Of a stretch of DNA of 64,000 nucleotides, positions 12,001 through 25,478 are shown piece by piece. The stretch spans positions 46,025,799 through 46,089,798 of the forward strand of contig CM067358.1 in the NCBI GenBank assembly GCA_034190875.2, in the 5' to 3' direction. Position 1 is the first letter of the stretch, and each line of letters opens with the position of its first letter. Origin of the DNA: Urechis unicinctus. Lineage: Eukaryota; Annelida; Polychaeta; Xenopneusta; Urechidae. A program made the position numbers and the translations under genes. The notes under the pieces were generated by a model. It made no database searches, was not told where the DNA came from, and saw only the letters and a list, made by a program, of their open reading frames with translations.

Positions 12001-15000
12001 TGATAAATTATGTCCGCACACACCCTAATCTTTTCCTTGCCCTAACGTTGCCCCTGTTGGTAGTTGCGTTCCCTTAAACACAGCGAATAATGAGTAATGA
12101 GCCACAAATGACGTTTACATAGAAGCTGTGGATTTAGTTTGGACCAACAAGTGATGTCTTTGATTAGCTCAAGAAAACATGTGTGTGGCTTTGTTATATT
12201 GCTTACATAATATTCAAATGTGAGTAGTTAACGGAACGAGCATTCGTCATTTTTCAGGGCGAACATGCTAAAAGGTGTGTTTGCAAAGAAGAATAGCAGA
12301 ATAAAATGTGCTTGTATGTCATACACAATGTTTTGCGGGATTTTATGAGTGAGTGCATGAATACGACTAACATAATGTACCCCTTTCATGTATATAATAC
12401 ACGACACAGTATAATTAAAACATGCTCCTATCTGACCTTTAGTCTGATCATTTTATATTTGAATCTGCAGAGTAGAAAACTGGTGCATATTAAAGAGCGG
12501 TTCAATGATGAGCTAATCTGGCTTGTTATGTTGTAAATTGGTAACTAAACGCGGTCCAATACACCCAGGCTTTTGAATTGTTTAGATTTATTTGTACATT
12601 GATACACAACGTATCAATATAATTTGAAAATGACCCATGTGTTGGTTGTAAGTGATGTACAAATATATGAAGCCAATACAACACGCGCAACGCTATTTGC
12701 GCAATACATTCTCCATTCATAGTTCTGACTGCTAAATAAGGGCAATACTTTAATGTTGCTGTTCAACTGATCTTATCCCCTATCAATTAACTTTCGTAGT
12801 ATGCCATTGTGCCATTGTGTGTGAATGCCACCTTTATAGCCGATAGTTCGTGAAATGTTTCTCATTAAGACACAATTGAACCATGTCTTCTTGGATTTGT
12901 TTGGCTGAACGAATATTTAAGCATTATTGAATTTTTAAACGATTACCATATAAAGCATTCAATACATCTGCAATATTTTTATGTGGTACGAATAATGCCA
13001 ATACGAAGACATTGCCTTTAACATGGTATGCATATGTACGTTCCAAGCAAAATAGCAACAAGAGGGACAATAATCCTGCCAAAAAGAAGGCACCGCAATG
13101 TATGAAAATTAAACCCACAGGCCTTAAAGCTGGAATAATTTGGGGGTAACGCCACAGTCAAAATGAGAGTGCCACTTACCTCGTCGTATATCTATTCACT
13201 GATTCCAAATGGCTTTTAGCCGCTGTATTACAGCTTGTCGACGCATAGTCTCTACTAGAAGCTGGTCAGTGGTGCTTTTAAGCAAGGTAGATCGAATCAC
13301 ATCATGCTGTTTGTTTAATAGACGGATTGATGAAGGCATTCTAACAGTACCGCAGCTAAGCTGATATTATCGAAATGGAACGTAGGGAGCCAAATTACAG
13401 CCCATACAAATTAATGATTCACTGGAGCCACAAAGGGGTCTGTGTTCATTCGAGTTGCGTTTAACAGGCAATACCTGTATTCAGGAATCCAGGTATCAAG
13501 GCACAAAAACAGGGCGAAAGAGCATAAATCGTATCTGACATTGGCGCACCTAGTAGGTGAATCCTTTCATCATTTAACTCATAGGTTTATGGAAACTCCA
13601 AGAAGCCGAGACAACGAGGGTCCAGATTATGAACTAGGTGCTCTTCATTTATCTAGGAATGCCCGGTTGAGCCTTACTAGTCATCATGGTCAATTATTAC
13701 TTGTGACATCCGTAGTGATGTCATTAAGTAGTAATTTATGAGCAAGTAGACACATACAGCGTCTCATACGAGTAACCGTTAGTAATGAATGTCGCACGCG
13801 GCTGTTACTGGTGTCTAATCATTGTATCAACCTTCGACTGCTTTAACGTATTGTTATATTCATCTAATTACGCGCTGAAACCGTAGACGAAATTTATAAA
13901 ATAAAACGTTAAAATTGGGTCTGATAAGTGCTTTTCACATTGATCCCTGGCTAGGATTATATATGGAAAAGGAGGAATCTTCAGCGTTGCAACGCGGGGC
14001 AAAATGCTGAGTAGCGAGTATAGCGGGAGTCCAGAATCATTCTGCAGCTAAATAATTATTTGAAGTTCGAAGACGCACAAGTTTTGCTCCGTAGTAAATG
14101 CTAAAGACTAAATAAGAAATAAATTTTGATGTACTATTATTGTTATATAGTCTGGTCCTATCAAGATCGCCATGAATATTGAACCGCGTAATATTTTGAT
14201 GTGCATCAATAATTAAAACAAGGTTGACTGATTATAACTGCTCAGATTCATTCCATTTAGTTTCTTCTTCCAATAAACAAACAAGACCGGATGTGCTTTC
14301 ATTGTGCGTTATGCTCATCTCCGCGCCTAAAAAGAGATTGCATAAGCAACTGCCGGATGTTTCAGGGTAAAAACATGACTAACCTCCCAAAAGGGCATGA
14401 AACAGTCTTGTGCTTTTACTATTGAATCGGCGGTAGATCGCCTAGCACGGTATAACCATTTTCTACTGAATTGGATTTCACGAAGTAAGCTCTTTGCTTG
14501 ATAATGCAAAACGAAAGGCGCCATGAACGCATTGATGTATGATCGGCCTAACATATAAAATGTCACATACAAATCCCCCGTTTGGAGATAATAAAACTTT
14601 ATATGGCATAGTTATATCGCCGTATTTGCAAGCTTTCACACATGACAGCCTGCTAGCACACTTTATGACCATACCAGCTGTTGCGTCAGACGGTTTACGT
14701 CTCACATTGAGCACAGCAGGGGCTTTACTGAATTTACCATGATCCAGTTATCATGCCACGACGAAGTTATTTCGTATGTTCGAGTGTAGGCGTTGTTATT
14801 GTTGTGAAATGGTGGTACTTTAGAGGTATAATACGCGAAGGTTTAATCAGGCATCAACCACATACATGGCTAGATAATAAGAAACGTTGTCTCAAGCCAT
14901 TTGGGCAAGCAAGTCCGAAAAAAATATTCAACTTCCCGAACATAAGACTGGCATCTTCAAAGAGCGTTTACTGTGTTCGCCCACGCTAGCTAAAAGCAAT

Positions 15001-18000
15001 TTAATATGTTGCGATTAAGCGGGACGATGATAGTATTTCAAATCAAGCTGGCTGATGATTGGCGAATTACCCACTGAGATTAATCTGCGTCAACAAAAAG
15101 CTTGATCTTGGCAAATTCAAAGTGCATCTACCCGGCGGACTCATATGGACATCCTACCTGTCCTAAATTGACCCGTTGTATGTAATCCAAATTTTGCTAT
15201 ATCTTATTCCATTAAGTTCAAGTATTGGTCGTTAATAGTAAAAGCACACGTTATGTGTGATGGGACAAGTGTATAAAAGTTTGTTGGCAAAGTTAACATA
15301 TTTCTTTACAGACGTCCACGTGGTTTAGTGGGATTTCATATGCCAAGAAAAAGTCCACGGAAATATGAGGCGTCGGTTGTCAATGTCGTGCGGATATATT
15401 ACATCATTTTGGATATTTACTTACAAATCGGTTGCAGGTGCCGTCTTCTACCTTGCCTCAGCATATTGTATCTCCTTATCAGCGGTTGACGGCCTATTTT
15501 CTTAACGAGTGTCCAACTGCAATACATTCAAACAAATTGTGTTTGATAAGTATTAATAACATATGAAAAAATAACACTTCGTTCCTAGCCATAAACCAAC
15601 ACGCAATGGCAGTATTAACCGATTTAATACCTGCTTTATAGCATGGCCAGGCAACAAGGGCATCGCCATATTAAACTGGCTTCTTGTATTAACACAAGTA
15701 AATGGAAATAATATTCCTTACTACCAGTAACAGGGCTCACGGCAAACACCATAACTATCAGCTATTGAACCAAAAAATCTGTAGTGTTAGTGATTCCTTG
15801 GAAGCGAGGAAGATTTTATAGTGAGGGGTGCTGGTAGTGGTAGATTTGCTCTTCCTTTCAGGTGCAATAGAGATCATGGCAAATGCATGGCAAATATGTC
15901 ATATAACACGTGAATCAATTGCTCTTATAGAGCAGACCAAACATGAATATCGTCTTCGACGTGATATAGACCCGATAACATCATTGTTAGCAATTAAACA
16001 ATTGTAAAAGAATACCTGGTAACACATCCGTATTCGTAAGCAGTGGTCCACGACGAAACGTTGATTTGTCAAATGCCGTAAATGCCGAGCTTGATGCCAC
16101 GTAATGGGATTGAGAAATAGCATTCATCGATGCTTCATTTTGTTTTTCCTGCACATACAGGTTGGTTATTTAACGTCGCCACCTCCAACTACTGTAAACA
16201 ATAGTGATTAATGTCGCTTTTATTACATGGCATAAGTCTATTACAATCCTTATCCATATTTAAACTGTATCACTTAGAAAGTAGCAAAGCCTGGCAATAC
16301 ATCCATTATGCATCTGAGGGGCAATTGGTCTGGGAAATATGCATAAAACCATCATAGCAAATATTTGCAGTGGCTGTGTTGGTGTCGTTCAAAATGGCAC
16401 GTGCTCCGGAGGTAGGCGATCGGTTTCGAGGTGCCCATGCTAACAGCGTGCACTATTAGTTGCGTAACCTACAACAATTATACTCTTAAATTTGCACAAA
16501 CATCGATTGGCAATATAGATTGCCATGTACAGAAACATAATATTTCCTCAAAATGGCGGCACATCATGATACGCATAAAGGGATTATCCGTTCGCAGACA
16601 TCTGCTCAATCATAGCTAGGAAATAAGAAACAATAGCTTTTGCAATTGGATTGTGACCCCATAGAAAAGTTTACCAGCCTAAATAGCTGCAGCCAGTTCA
16701 CTGAACCCTTTGAAAAGTACAAGGTTTTGTAGTAATATTACAATCCGACTGTACAGTAAAACCATGGCAATATAATAGTTAATTGTTTCTAATAATTTAC
16801 ATGGCATTTATGGCCCGACGGGCACTTCACCTTGGCCACGCACTACTATTTCTTGCGTGACTATCATTGTAAATCATTGTTTATCACAGTCAATCATAGG
16901 CTTAAGAAATCGAAAGAACAGCTGCACCCTATTTGTTTACCATCAGATAAACTGCTTTAGCTTCGCTTAATCTGACCATAGCAAATTAATATGTCGGTGA
17001 TCTGTCATTTTGTTTATCCAAATACTATAGTCGGCGTAAATCGTAGCACCAACCCAAATTACCCGACATTCAAGTCCGTAAGTACACTGCTTTTGCCGGG
17101 TTCAATCGTTCAGTTTGACTCTCAATCCAAGTCATCCAATGTGTTTATGATATAAACGCATGCACGCAGTGCCTTTGTTATTCATATTTATCAGACGAGG
17201 TGACATTATCTTTTTTTGCAGCAGAATTCCCAACCGATGTTGATATTTTAATCCGTAAAAGACCGTAGGCAATGACGTATGAGCATGAGATCGATGCAAA
17301 AACAGCGAACCAGCTATGTATCGTTGTTATGGGGCCTTCTATGCATAATTGAAACTCCGTAATGGATGGTGGCTGATATAAAAAAACAATAACTTTGTAA
17401 ACACCCTGTCGCAAGGTAATAAACGAATCTATAGTGGTTATGATATCTCAAGTGATGATACTATGATGAAAACGAAACAATACTATGAGTTGCAGCCCCG
17501 GTTTACCATAGTCTAGACAAATATTAATGCATGGTTGCAAAGGTCATCACCCATGGCGTCCCACATACACGCGATATATTCGCTAGTCAAGTTACCAATG
17601 AATAATGCGACAGCAGTAAAATTAATGGGTGAAGGCTTGCGAACCGAAAACAGAACTGCAGTGTCATATCAATAAATCGTCCTTATCATCGTTAGATGAG
17701 TCAATCGGGTGGTCTATATTTATTTCAAACTAGGGATATAGGAATTCTGCGAAGATCAAATGAATACTCATCGGATGATTATGCCAGAATTAACGAGCAG
17801 ATTTAGATACCATAAATGCTAACTATTAGAGATCAATCCGATCACATTCGGTACCGGCGGAATATCAGCGCACACATGAGTGCTATGTTTCTCTGTGTTT
17901 TCAAGTAATTACCGATGCCTGCAATAAACATGCACGCTTATCCCTAGAAATTATTACATTAACAGTGATGAATATTGTTTTCCGGAAGCGTTTTACAGAT

Positions 18001-19383
18001 GACATTAAACCGCATTGCTATTATCGACAGTATGCTACACACACAAAAGGCACTCTGTGCACCATAATGACCCTTAAAGAAGACACCGATCGCGTGGAGC
18101 TCTCACTTTGAAACGCAAATGCACAAGCAATTCTACTTAGCTTACGAATTATGAAACAAATTATTCCAATTGGGAGTTTTATGATACCAAAATAAGCCTC
18201 CTATATTTTGATAACGCATTTATGGATCATACGTTATATACTACATTGACACATTAAGAGTTAAAACGGACAGGGAGAAAAAGACAACCTTTCTTAATGA
18301 AAAACCACTTATTGTTCGTGCTGCAGTCGTCCAATCTGTTTCTTCGACATGCTCGCGTTAAGCCAGTACATGACGATTGAATTCATATATGAACAGCAAA
18401 GTACTTACAGTAATATCAACATAGCAATCGAAGGGCAATATGCGCCAGTATGCATTCTGATCTGAGTGTGTAACATGTTCTTGTTCAATGAAACACACAG
18501 TCTTAGTTACGCCACTCTGTCTGATCACTCTTCAAAGCCACTGCATTGCTTCAGCAAAAAAGGAATGATCGTTTTTAGCTCTTCCTGGAGGAGGTGTTTG
18601 ATGAAGCACATCCGCATGTATCAGCCAGTAAACCCTGACCTATTCACCTCATTCGTCTTCAGTAGATCCCCTGGGAGCTGTTATATCCTTGTCTTGTAGT
18701 ACGATAGATCCTAAATATCCTTCCGAAGACACCTTTGGAGTTGAGTATGCAAGCCACGGACAGTTAAAAATTGTCTAAGGCATAGGGATAAAATGGTGAA
18801 TATAAGGCCGTTAGGGTTGACAATTTCACAGCGTAAGTATCGTGTAACGATCTCACACCTCGTCATTGCTTCCACTGCAGACTAGCAGGGAAATAAGTTG
18901 CAAATTTACGTAAACATTTACATCCTTCATCCTATCGCATTCACGCAGTGCCTATCATCCCTCAATCTATGATAATGATGCACAATTAGAAGGAAATCGA
19001 TTGGTTTATATTGGCTGTCAACATAGGCTGTCACACTGATAATGGGATTGTATGCCTAATTAATTATAGATCACCACAGCATGTTCTGCACTTTGGTTTC
19101 GTACTTTAATTTAATGCTGGTCAAAGGCAAAGCAGCGAATAACCTTAAGTATAACAGGGCTACTGCTGTCAGTTAGGGGACAAATTCAGCGATTAGCCTG
19201 ATTGTGAAAAAATCGTGTGCATCAACCCTGTCGAATGCGCTGGCTTGATGCTCCATACAGATTTAACTTACTTGGCTACTGTAAAACCCGGTGACTGCAC
19301 GCTGTCGAGTCTGGTATCATGGCTTGTACTGCATCTTATTCCCTCCATGTGGATTGTATAACTTATCTCACAACAATGTAAAC
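12000..19383. repeat. Block B, tandem copy 2 (B2)
   Basis: Close copy of 4450-11740. Homology stops immediately after CAACAATGTAAAC at 19383, where B1 instead runs into the hairpin. No gene recognised. Segment 13475-13735 is unusually similar to the otherwise more diverged third copy at 56120-56380. Confidence 0.8.
14310..14730. repeat. Dispersed repeat R, copy in B2
   Basis: Counterpart of 6810-7230 with only scattered differences. It lies at the same place within block B. Confidence 0.5.
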
Positions 19384-20140
19384 ACTAGTGAAGGGTGTGC
19401 ATTGTTTGGTAAACACTCGATTTATGTGAAGTGGACAATATCAACTTGGGTCTTTATGATGCAGCATTAGACGTGTGCCCACTTACAACGCACAACATGA
19501 TATAACTCTATATATCGGATGTTTAATTGTATTAGAGTTATATCGCTTCCAGTGACCACCGCGCAGACAGTAATGGGACTTCTAACGTTGATGATTTTAC
19601 CTCCGGTTATAATACGTTTGCCGTATCAACCATCTAATGGGGTTTAGTACCGCTGCCTAGCCCATTGTTTCATTGGCAGACGAAAAAGAGCATTAATAAA
19701 CTAGTTTTGTATGCATAATTGCCGTGGTTCAACAAAGCAGCGTAACTCATTAAACCATATCATAATTATTGCTAACATCTCTCTAACGAAACTCTACAAC
19801 CAGGCAACGGAACATTACCGGATGATCATAAATATATTTAGTACGACGATGCAATAGATGGAACTCATTAATTCGCTTTGAAAGCTCGCTACTTTGAATC
19901 CTCCAGCAGCTGCGATTTTTCTAGTCATATATTGCATCATGAAGCGACATCCAGTAATGAGCTAGGATAAGTGTTCGTTCGCAAGATGATCGATTCCTGA
20001 GGTTAATCGTAATGCATCATGAGCAGCTGTTTCAGAGGAGCTCTGGAAAAAATTATGATGCAAAATCAACCTATACGGCCAACCAATGAGACACTTAAAC
20101 GAACAGTGAACAGTTGCGGACGGGCAAAATGGCGGGGGTA
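19384..20140. other. Non-coding stretch, nothing recognised
   Basis: AT-rich DNA between block B2 and the microsatellite. No ORF above about 60 codons, no tRNA-like folds and no match to other parts of the window were seen. Confidence 0.5.
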
Positions 20141-20525
20141 ATATATATATATAGATATATATATATATAGAGATATATATATAGATATATATATATAGAT
20201 ATAGAGATATAGAGAGATATCTATATAGATATAGAGATATATATAGATATATAGAGAGAGAGAGAGATAGAGAGATAGAGAGATCTATATATATAGATAT
20301 ATCTATATATATATATCTAGATATATATAGTATATAGAGATCTATCTCTATCTCTATATCCCTCTCTATATATATATATATCTCTCTATATATCTATATC
20401 TATATATATATAGATCTCTCCCTCTATATATATATATCTATATATATCCCTATATTATATACATATATATACATATAAATATATATATATCTAAATATAT
20501 ATAAATGCATATATTTATATACAAC

Positions 20526-20569
<44 letters not shown>

Positions 20570-20640
20570 TTGTGTTTGTGTGTTTGTGTGTGTGTTTGTG
20601 TGTGTGTATTGACGTTTGTTTGTGTGTGAGTGTGTTGGCG
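20141..20640. repeat. Compound microsatellite (TA)n, (GA)n, (GT)n
   Basis: Interrupted TA dinucleotides with GA and TATC variants to about 20566, then TTTG/TG repeats to about 20635. Any reading frames across it are low-complexity artefacts. Confidence 0.95.
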
Positions 20641-23600
20641 TCATCAACAAGGTTATGCTTAAAATCTGGTCCTTTCTATCGAAGGGTTTATAGCTAGGTT
20701 TAGAGAGCTCACTTTGAGTGGCTTTGCGGTGATCGCTTCCCGAATTATAATACACTGCAATCGTAAGGTGGCGCTAACGTGAAACAAACAAAAGCACATG
20801 GGAATACTAGGCTGATCTCACTACGATTGATGAGAGCGGGGAAAACGTTGTTTCGCAGAGCGTTGCCGCTGCCAAAACTCGTCGCACAATAAGCTTATAA
20901 ATAGCGAAAATTGCAAGTGCACTGTTAAATAAATGTCAACTTGATAATTTTTTTGGTCTGGGGTATACCTTTTGAATTGAATCATTTCTATGATCGACGT
21001 TTAATAACAATACACAGTCGTTTGCTGATGATATATCCTCTACATATACATAATGTGGCAATCGCTATGCAGTACACATGATTGATTTCTAACCATACCG
21101 TCGGTACGTCAAGCATATAAAAGATCCTGTCACTCTTATAGCTACATTGACATCAATTACGCCGTGTAAAACCCTTAATCACAAGTGATTTAAAGGTCCG
21201 TAACGGAATATTTCCTGCATCGCGGAACAGGTTGCTGCCACCGAAAAACTATGACATAGATACGCAGATGCCGCAAAACGAATCTTTGTTATTGCAAATA
21301 TCTTCAACATTTTGCAGACCGCTTGCAGCTTTTATTTTGATTCGCTTTTAATCTACAAGAAGCTACCCGAACGACACAAAACTATTCAAAATAATATGGT
21401 CTTCATGCATATTATGAATGTGAAAGCAGAAGCAATAACCGAATGTTGCAAAGCTCTTAAGCGCAAATGGTGCAGCAGAAGCGGAGACACTTACTGCACA
21501 GCTGATGAATATACTCATGAGACAATTGACAATGTTATCTTCCGTCCAGGAAAGGCAATGGACAGAGGAATCCTCTAAATATATTAGAGTTAATACGTTG
21601 TGCCGTCGGAATAAATGTCAGTGGTGTTTTTTTGTCTACGGAATTGATGTGCACGCCATTATCATTCTGAGCAAACACAGACTTACCTATGTTTTTTTAA
21701 TAGTTCATAACTGGCCATGAATTGAGGTAAAAATGAACTGATAATATTTGGCTCAGCAAATGTGAGTCAACCATACCGTTCAATAGTTATCTTCATATTT
21801 ATGTTCTGATGTATATGTACATGTAAACTTCATGACAAGCCACAAGTTTCTCTTTTATCACCCCGTTACGAAGCCATCGGCACTCAATGCATGGCGCCAG
21901 CAAAATGTCGCCATACACTATTGCCAAAATAAATCATATGAGATTGTGTTAATAACGTCGTCTATGGTCACACATTTTTATACATAATAAATGCTGGTGA
22001 TTTATTGGCCAGGAAAAGCATAAAAGCGAGAGGCGTATATAGACAAACACACGTTTCTGAGAAAGAAGAGCCGCTGATGTCAAACATTTACGATCTTGTA
22101 TGGTATTATAGATGTTATATTAGAGCAAAATCAGCAACACACCCGCATGCCCATTTTTTGACCAAACGACCGAAAAAGTTATAGTGGGGATCCGTCGTGA
22201 CATCTTTACAGGGCGAAATAAAGTACTTTTCCATGAATTATTTATCACTTCTATATTTGGCGTTATCCATCGTTGTTCTGTTGCCAATTTGATTTTTTTA
22301 TTGATGCTAGATCAAGCCACACCTCACCGCACTGCATTATGCATTGCTACAACTAAAAAAAGTGCATTAATAGATATCCAATGTTATCAATCGACCGTGA
22401 TATATTGCAACGCATCCCTAATGGGAATTTGCGTGATTTCAAAATCCGTTCTTGCAGATATATGGTCTAACAAATTGATAACACAGCCCAACGTACTTGA
22501 TTTCAACGCGCTGCAGCTGTAGATGGTATAAAGTATCGCTGCAGCCGTATATGGTATAAAGTATCGCCCATTTCATAGTGTTTGTATATTTAGAAACGCC
22601 ATTTGTGTGTGAACTTTCTAAGATAACTGGACACAGCAGCTGCAAGAGTTGAAGGAGTGTAGAAGTGCAAAATGATTATCCATACACAACTTGCATACTT
22701 AGTATCGGTTTTTGTCCGAGAAAAACATCCATGTGGTCTCTGCCATGAGTACCAAGTAGCCACGTGATAAGAAAAGCCTTCCGCTTTCATTCATATATAT
22801 CCACCTGATGCCGATGTGCCTTTTTCACCATAAGTGTAATGCATGAACAATTATGTGTAATGTGTTGCCCCCTGTGAGAGACGTCTGATGATGCATATTT
22901 ACTAGGTTATTCATCGTTAGTCTTTCCTCTCGAATCCTTGGGGTGCTGTTATGGTTCCATATTATTTGCATTGCAGCTGATGATAAATGCGTCACATGAA
23001 TAGCTGCCTTTGCCATTACTGGCAACCACTCTTGCTAACCCTACGGAAGAGGAAAACTAAACTCGCACAATCTTCACCGGCTTACTCCTTGTTTCTTTGC
23101 CATGCTCTAATACAACTAGAATCCTAAGTGAGATGCAACTAATCAAACTGCAGCTGGAGCACAATTAATCCTCCATCATGGGGCATAAATACAACTGCAC
23201 CCATCTATTTAAGTTACAATACGTTATAAATTGATGGCAAATTGCTTCTCTATCTGAATCCGATTGGTTATGCTTTTGACATTATCGTTCAGCAAGGCTA
23301 AGTGGCGAAGATGCTGAAGCACCAGTGTCATAATACAATTATTTTAGGCGTAGCAAATGGTACATATGTAATTATTTTTCCTAAAATGAGTTCTTTGGTT
23401 TAATAGATGCAGCGTCAGAACGAAAAAAGTCCAAGCTTATCACCATTGATTCCGATATGGCGTTGCTCAATATAAACAACAGGACCAGTGTAGTAGGTGC
23501 AGATCTCCACTACCAATTATTGCAGGCTTTTGGAAGTGTACATCGTAGTCCATACACTGAGGCACACTTAAATTGATAACCTTTTCCCTATTGAATTTGG

Positions 23601-24193
23601 TAAATTACGGTCGGATATAACCATGGATTGAATGTACAATCTCGTAACATTGGATGGCTTTTCCACGTCATCCGCGGTGATTAGGGGAGATTTTGGGTGG
23701 AGGGTTCAATTACAGGGGTCGGTAGTAGACGAACATTGGGAAAGGTTATGACAAGATGGCAACGTTATACTACTAATGTCGACGCATCCACATTATGATA
23801 AATGGAACGCCTGATGCAGAAATTATTCAATATCGCTTGTGAATTGTAGCCGAGTAAGCACGTTAATGTCCGCAAGGTAAATGTGCAAAATTTTATTGAT
23901 GTCAGGTCGTTTGCGGTTGCCGGATCATGACGAACAAGATTTCAGTCGCCATCTCAATAACTGGTACAGATAAATCGCAAAATTTGGTCGTCATTGGTGA
24001 ACGCAATGCGTTTGAAAATCATATCATCAAACGAAAAATATAAAGATACAAAATAGCTGTCTGCAATGGGTTGGCAAGGGAATATGTAGCTGCTACTGCA
24101 GCAAGAACGTATGATCGGTTTAGTATATTCAGACACAAGTTATCTGGATCATTGTGGTAGGGATATCTGCAAAGCAATCAGTAGATATCTGCA
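20641..24193. repeat. Block C, first copy, up to the Polinton insertion site
   Basis: From about 21020 this matches 61080-62760: GCAGTACACA, AGCTACATTG, the TGCAGCTGGAGCACAATTA stretch at 23150 versus 61975, and the ACCAGTGTAG region at 23485 versus 62695. About 1.3 kb (21600-22920) has no counterpart in the second copy. No gene is recognised. The Polinton inserted into this block at 24199/24200. Confidence 0.65.
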
Positions 24194-24199
24194 AACGCT
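24194..24199. repeat. Target site duplication AACGCT, left
   Basis: AACGCT immediately precedes the AGTAGTG terminus and recurs immediately after the CACTACT terminus at 39819-39824. A 6-bp duplication is the known hallmark of Polinton integration by the DDE integrase. Confidence 0.97.
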
Positions 24200-24442
24200 A
24201 GTAGTGATACACGTACCCCTTCACACCTTGTTTTGGAAATTGAATACTGTACGAATACTGTACGACGTGTATTGCGTAATATATGTTTCGCTGACGATTG
24301 CATGCGGATTCGGTGCGGTATTTTGCTGACCTAATTCTATTTTTGGAAAGTGATTTCACCATCTGTTCCGTTATTTTCCGCCCTTGAAATCTTTGCGCCC
24401 TTGGTGACCTCATGGAGGGGCGCTATTTTGGATGAGGTCATT
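24200..24442. repeat. Left terminal inverted repeat
   Basis: Pairs with 39612-39818 in inverted orientation. The outer 30 or so bases match exactly and the inner 90 or so bases (from GTGATTTCACCATCTG to GGATGAGGTCATT) also match. The middle differs: the left arm carries a tandem GAATACTGTAC and a longer ATTGCATGCGGATTCGG segment, making it 36 bp longer. Confidence 0.95.
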
Positions 24443-24465
24443 CTATTTTTGGAAAGTGATTTCAC
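24335..24465. repeat. 25-bp direct repeat at the inner edge of the left TIR
   Basis: TTCTATTTTTGGAAAGTGAT plus TTCAC occurs exactly at 24335-24359 and 24441-24465, spaced 106 bp. One copy lies inside the inverted repeat and one straddles its inner edge. The right end has only one diverged counterpart near 39695-39720. Confidence 0.85.
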
Positions 24466-24529
24466 AATTTTCGTCGGATATGTCGTCATAGTTTGCTGAG
24501 CTAAGCTAAGTGATGGGATAGAGGGTGTG

Positions 24530-24568
24530 TATAAAACGGGAGAGTGTCTCAGTCCTGCGTTCAGTTAT
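24530..24568 (+). promoter_or_regulatory. Core promoter: TATA box and TCAGT initiator
   Basis: TATAAAA at 24530-24536 and TCAGTT at 24561-24566. The initiator A is 33 bases from the TATA start and 10 bases before the ATG at 24573. Confidence 0.65.
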
Positions 24569-24572
24569 AATC

Positions 24573-25361
24573 ATGGCTGGGAAACGGATGAGCGACGCAG
24601 ATTTGTTAAAAGCGGTAGAACAAATCGAAATGGAGGAAGTGAAACCGCTATACACACGATACTTTGCACAGTATTCGATAGTGGTTTGGAATAAAGATGT
24701 AGTGTTTTTGAAAAACAATTTCAAGAAATGTCACATAGAGTTTGGGATGCACTGTGTATTGGACTGTGGTTACGAAATAGCTGCTGTCACAGAAACAATG
24801 AAACAGTTAGAAGCGGGAGAGGAGAGTCGTGTCGAGGTCTCTATTGGTGCAGACGTGACGATGAGTGTTCGATACCCGATCCCTATGGTGGTGATAAAGA
24901 AGGGTCAGGTGACAATGGAAATGGACAGTTACTCGTGGTATATGTTTGTAGAAGCGTGGGAGGAGTTGAAACAGCTCTACGGAGCCCACGTGATGAGAGC
25001 GAAATTAATGGAGGAATATCTGATGGTGGTATACACAGACACGCTTGTCGAATTAATCGAAGCTCTAATACCAGAAAAATGCCATGGCTGTCAGATCGAC
25101 CACCCGAGTCAGCGACAGCATAATCTTTGTTTGATGGCCGAACCTGAAGAACAAGTTCGGATGTGTATGACGGATGCTCTCGAGCGTGTTGACGAACACT
25201 ATGTATCAAGTTTATGGGAATTAAGTATAGGTTTAATTGACCCCTGCCCCTCGTGGATGGAACGTAGCAAATGGTTGTGTGTGGACTATAGGAAATATTG
25301 GTTGGAGTCGGTGAAATCAGATATTGAAATACGTGTAATTAACAGATTGTGTAATAAATGA
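24573..25361 (+). CDS. Conserved Polinton early protein with Cys/His cluster (262 aa)
   Basis: Function unknown. I chose the ATG at 24573 (context ATCATGG) because the longer frame begins at a GTG that overlaps the TATA box. The frame is clean. The C-terminal half has a Cys/His cluster that could bind zinc: CHGC at residues 170-173 followed by HPSQ at 177-180, H183 and C186. A VDEHYVSSLW segment follows near residue 210. A second gene in the element (26285-27081) is a clear paralogue by the shared D-S-x-x-W and VDEH regions. The stop TGA is preceded directly by AATAAA, so the transcript probably ends close to the stop. I believe this Cys/His pattern recurs in other animal Polintons, but that needs a search. 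The position next to the terminus with its own promoter suggests early expression. Confidence 0.8.
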   Translation: MAGKRMSDADLLKAVEQIEMEEVKPLYTRYFAQYSIVVWNKDVVFLKNNFKKCHIEFGMHCVLDCGYEIAAVTETMKQLEAGEESRVEVSIGADVTMSVRYPIPMVVIKKGQVTMEMDSYSWYMFVEAWEELKQLYGAHVMRAKLMEEYLMVVYTDTLVELIEALIPEKCHGCQIDHPSQRQHNLCLMAEPEEQVRMCMTDALERVDEHYVSSLWELSIGLIDPCPSWMERSKWLCVDYRKYWLESVKSDIEIRVINRLCNK

Positions 25362-25414
25362 GTGAAAATACAGGCCTGTGTTTGTTTCTTTTAATTATGA
25401 TTTGGAATGTATGT

Positions 25415-25447
25415 TATAAAGAGTTCAAATTTGGTGGGTGGTCATTT
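25415..25447 (+). promoter_or_regulatory. Putative TATA promoter for the 77-aa gene
   Basis: TATAAAG at 25415-25421 with a TCATTT initiator-like site at 25442-25447, 29 bases downstream. The initiator match is weaker than at the other promoters in the element. Confidence 0.4.
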
Positions 25448-25478
25448 ATGGCTAAGATAGTCAGAGAGTAACATCAAC

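Noticed and set aside
20450..20755. 101-codon minus-strand frame rich in Tyr/Ile and Thr/His
   Set aside because: Translation of the TA and GT microsatellite.
24525..24572. Upstream extension of the first Polinton gene from a GTG codon
   Set aside because: GTG is an unlikely eukaryotic start and the codons overlap the TATA box; ATG 24573 is preferred.
24883..25209. 108-codon minus-strand frame within the 262-aa gene
   Set aside because: Shadow of the real gene; no promoter, splice or domain evidence.
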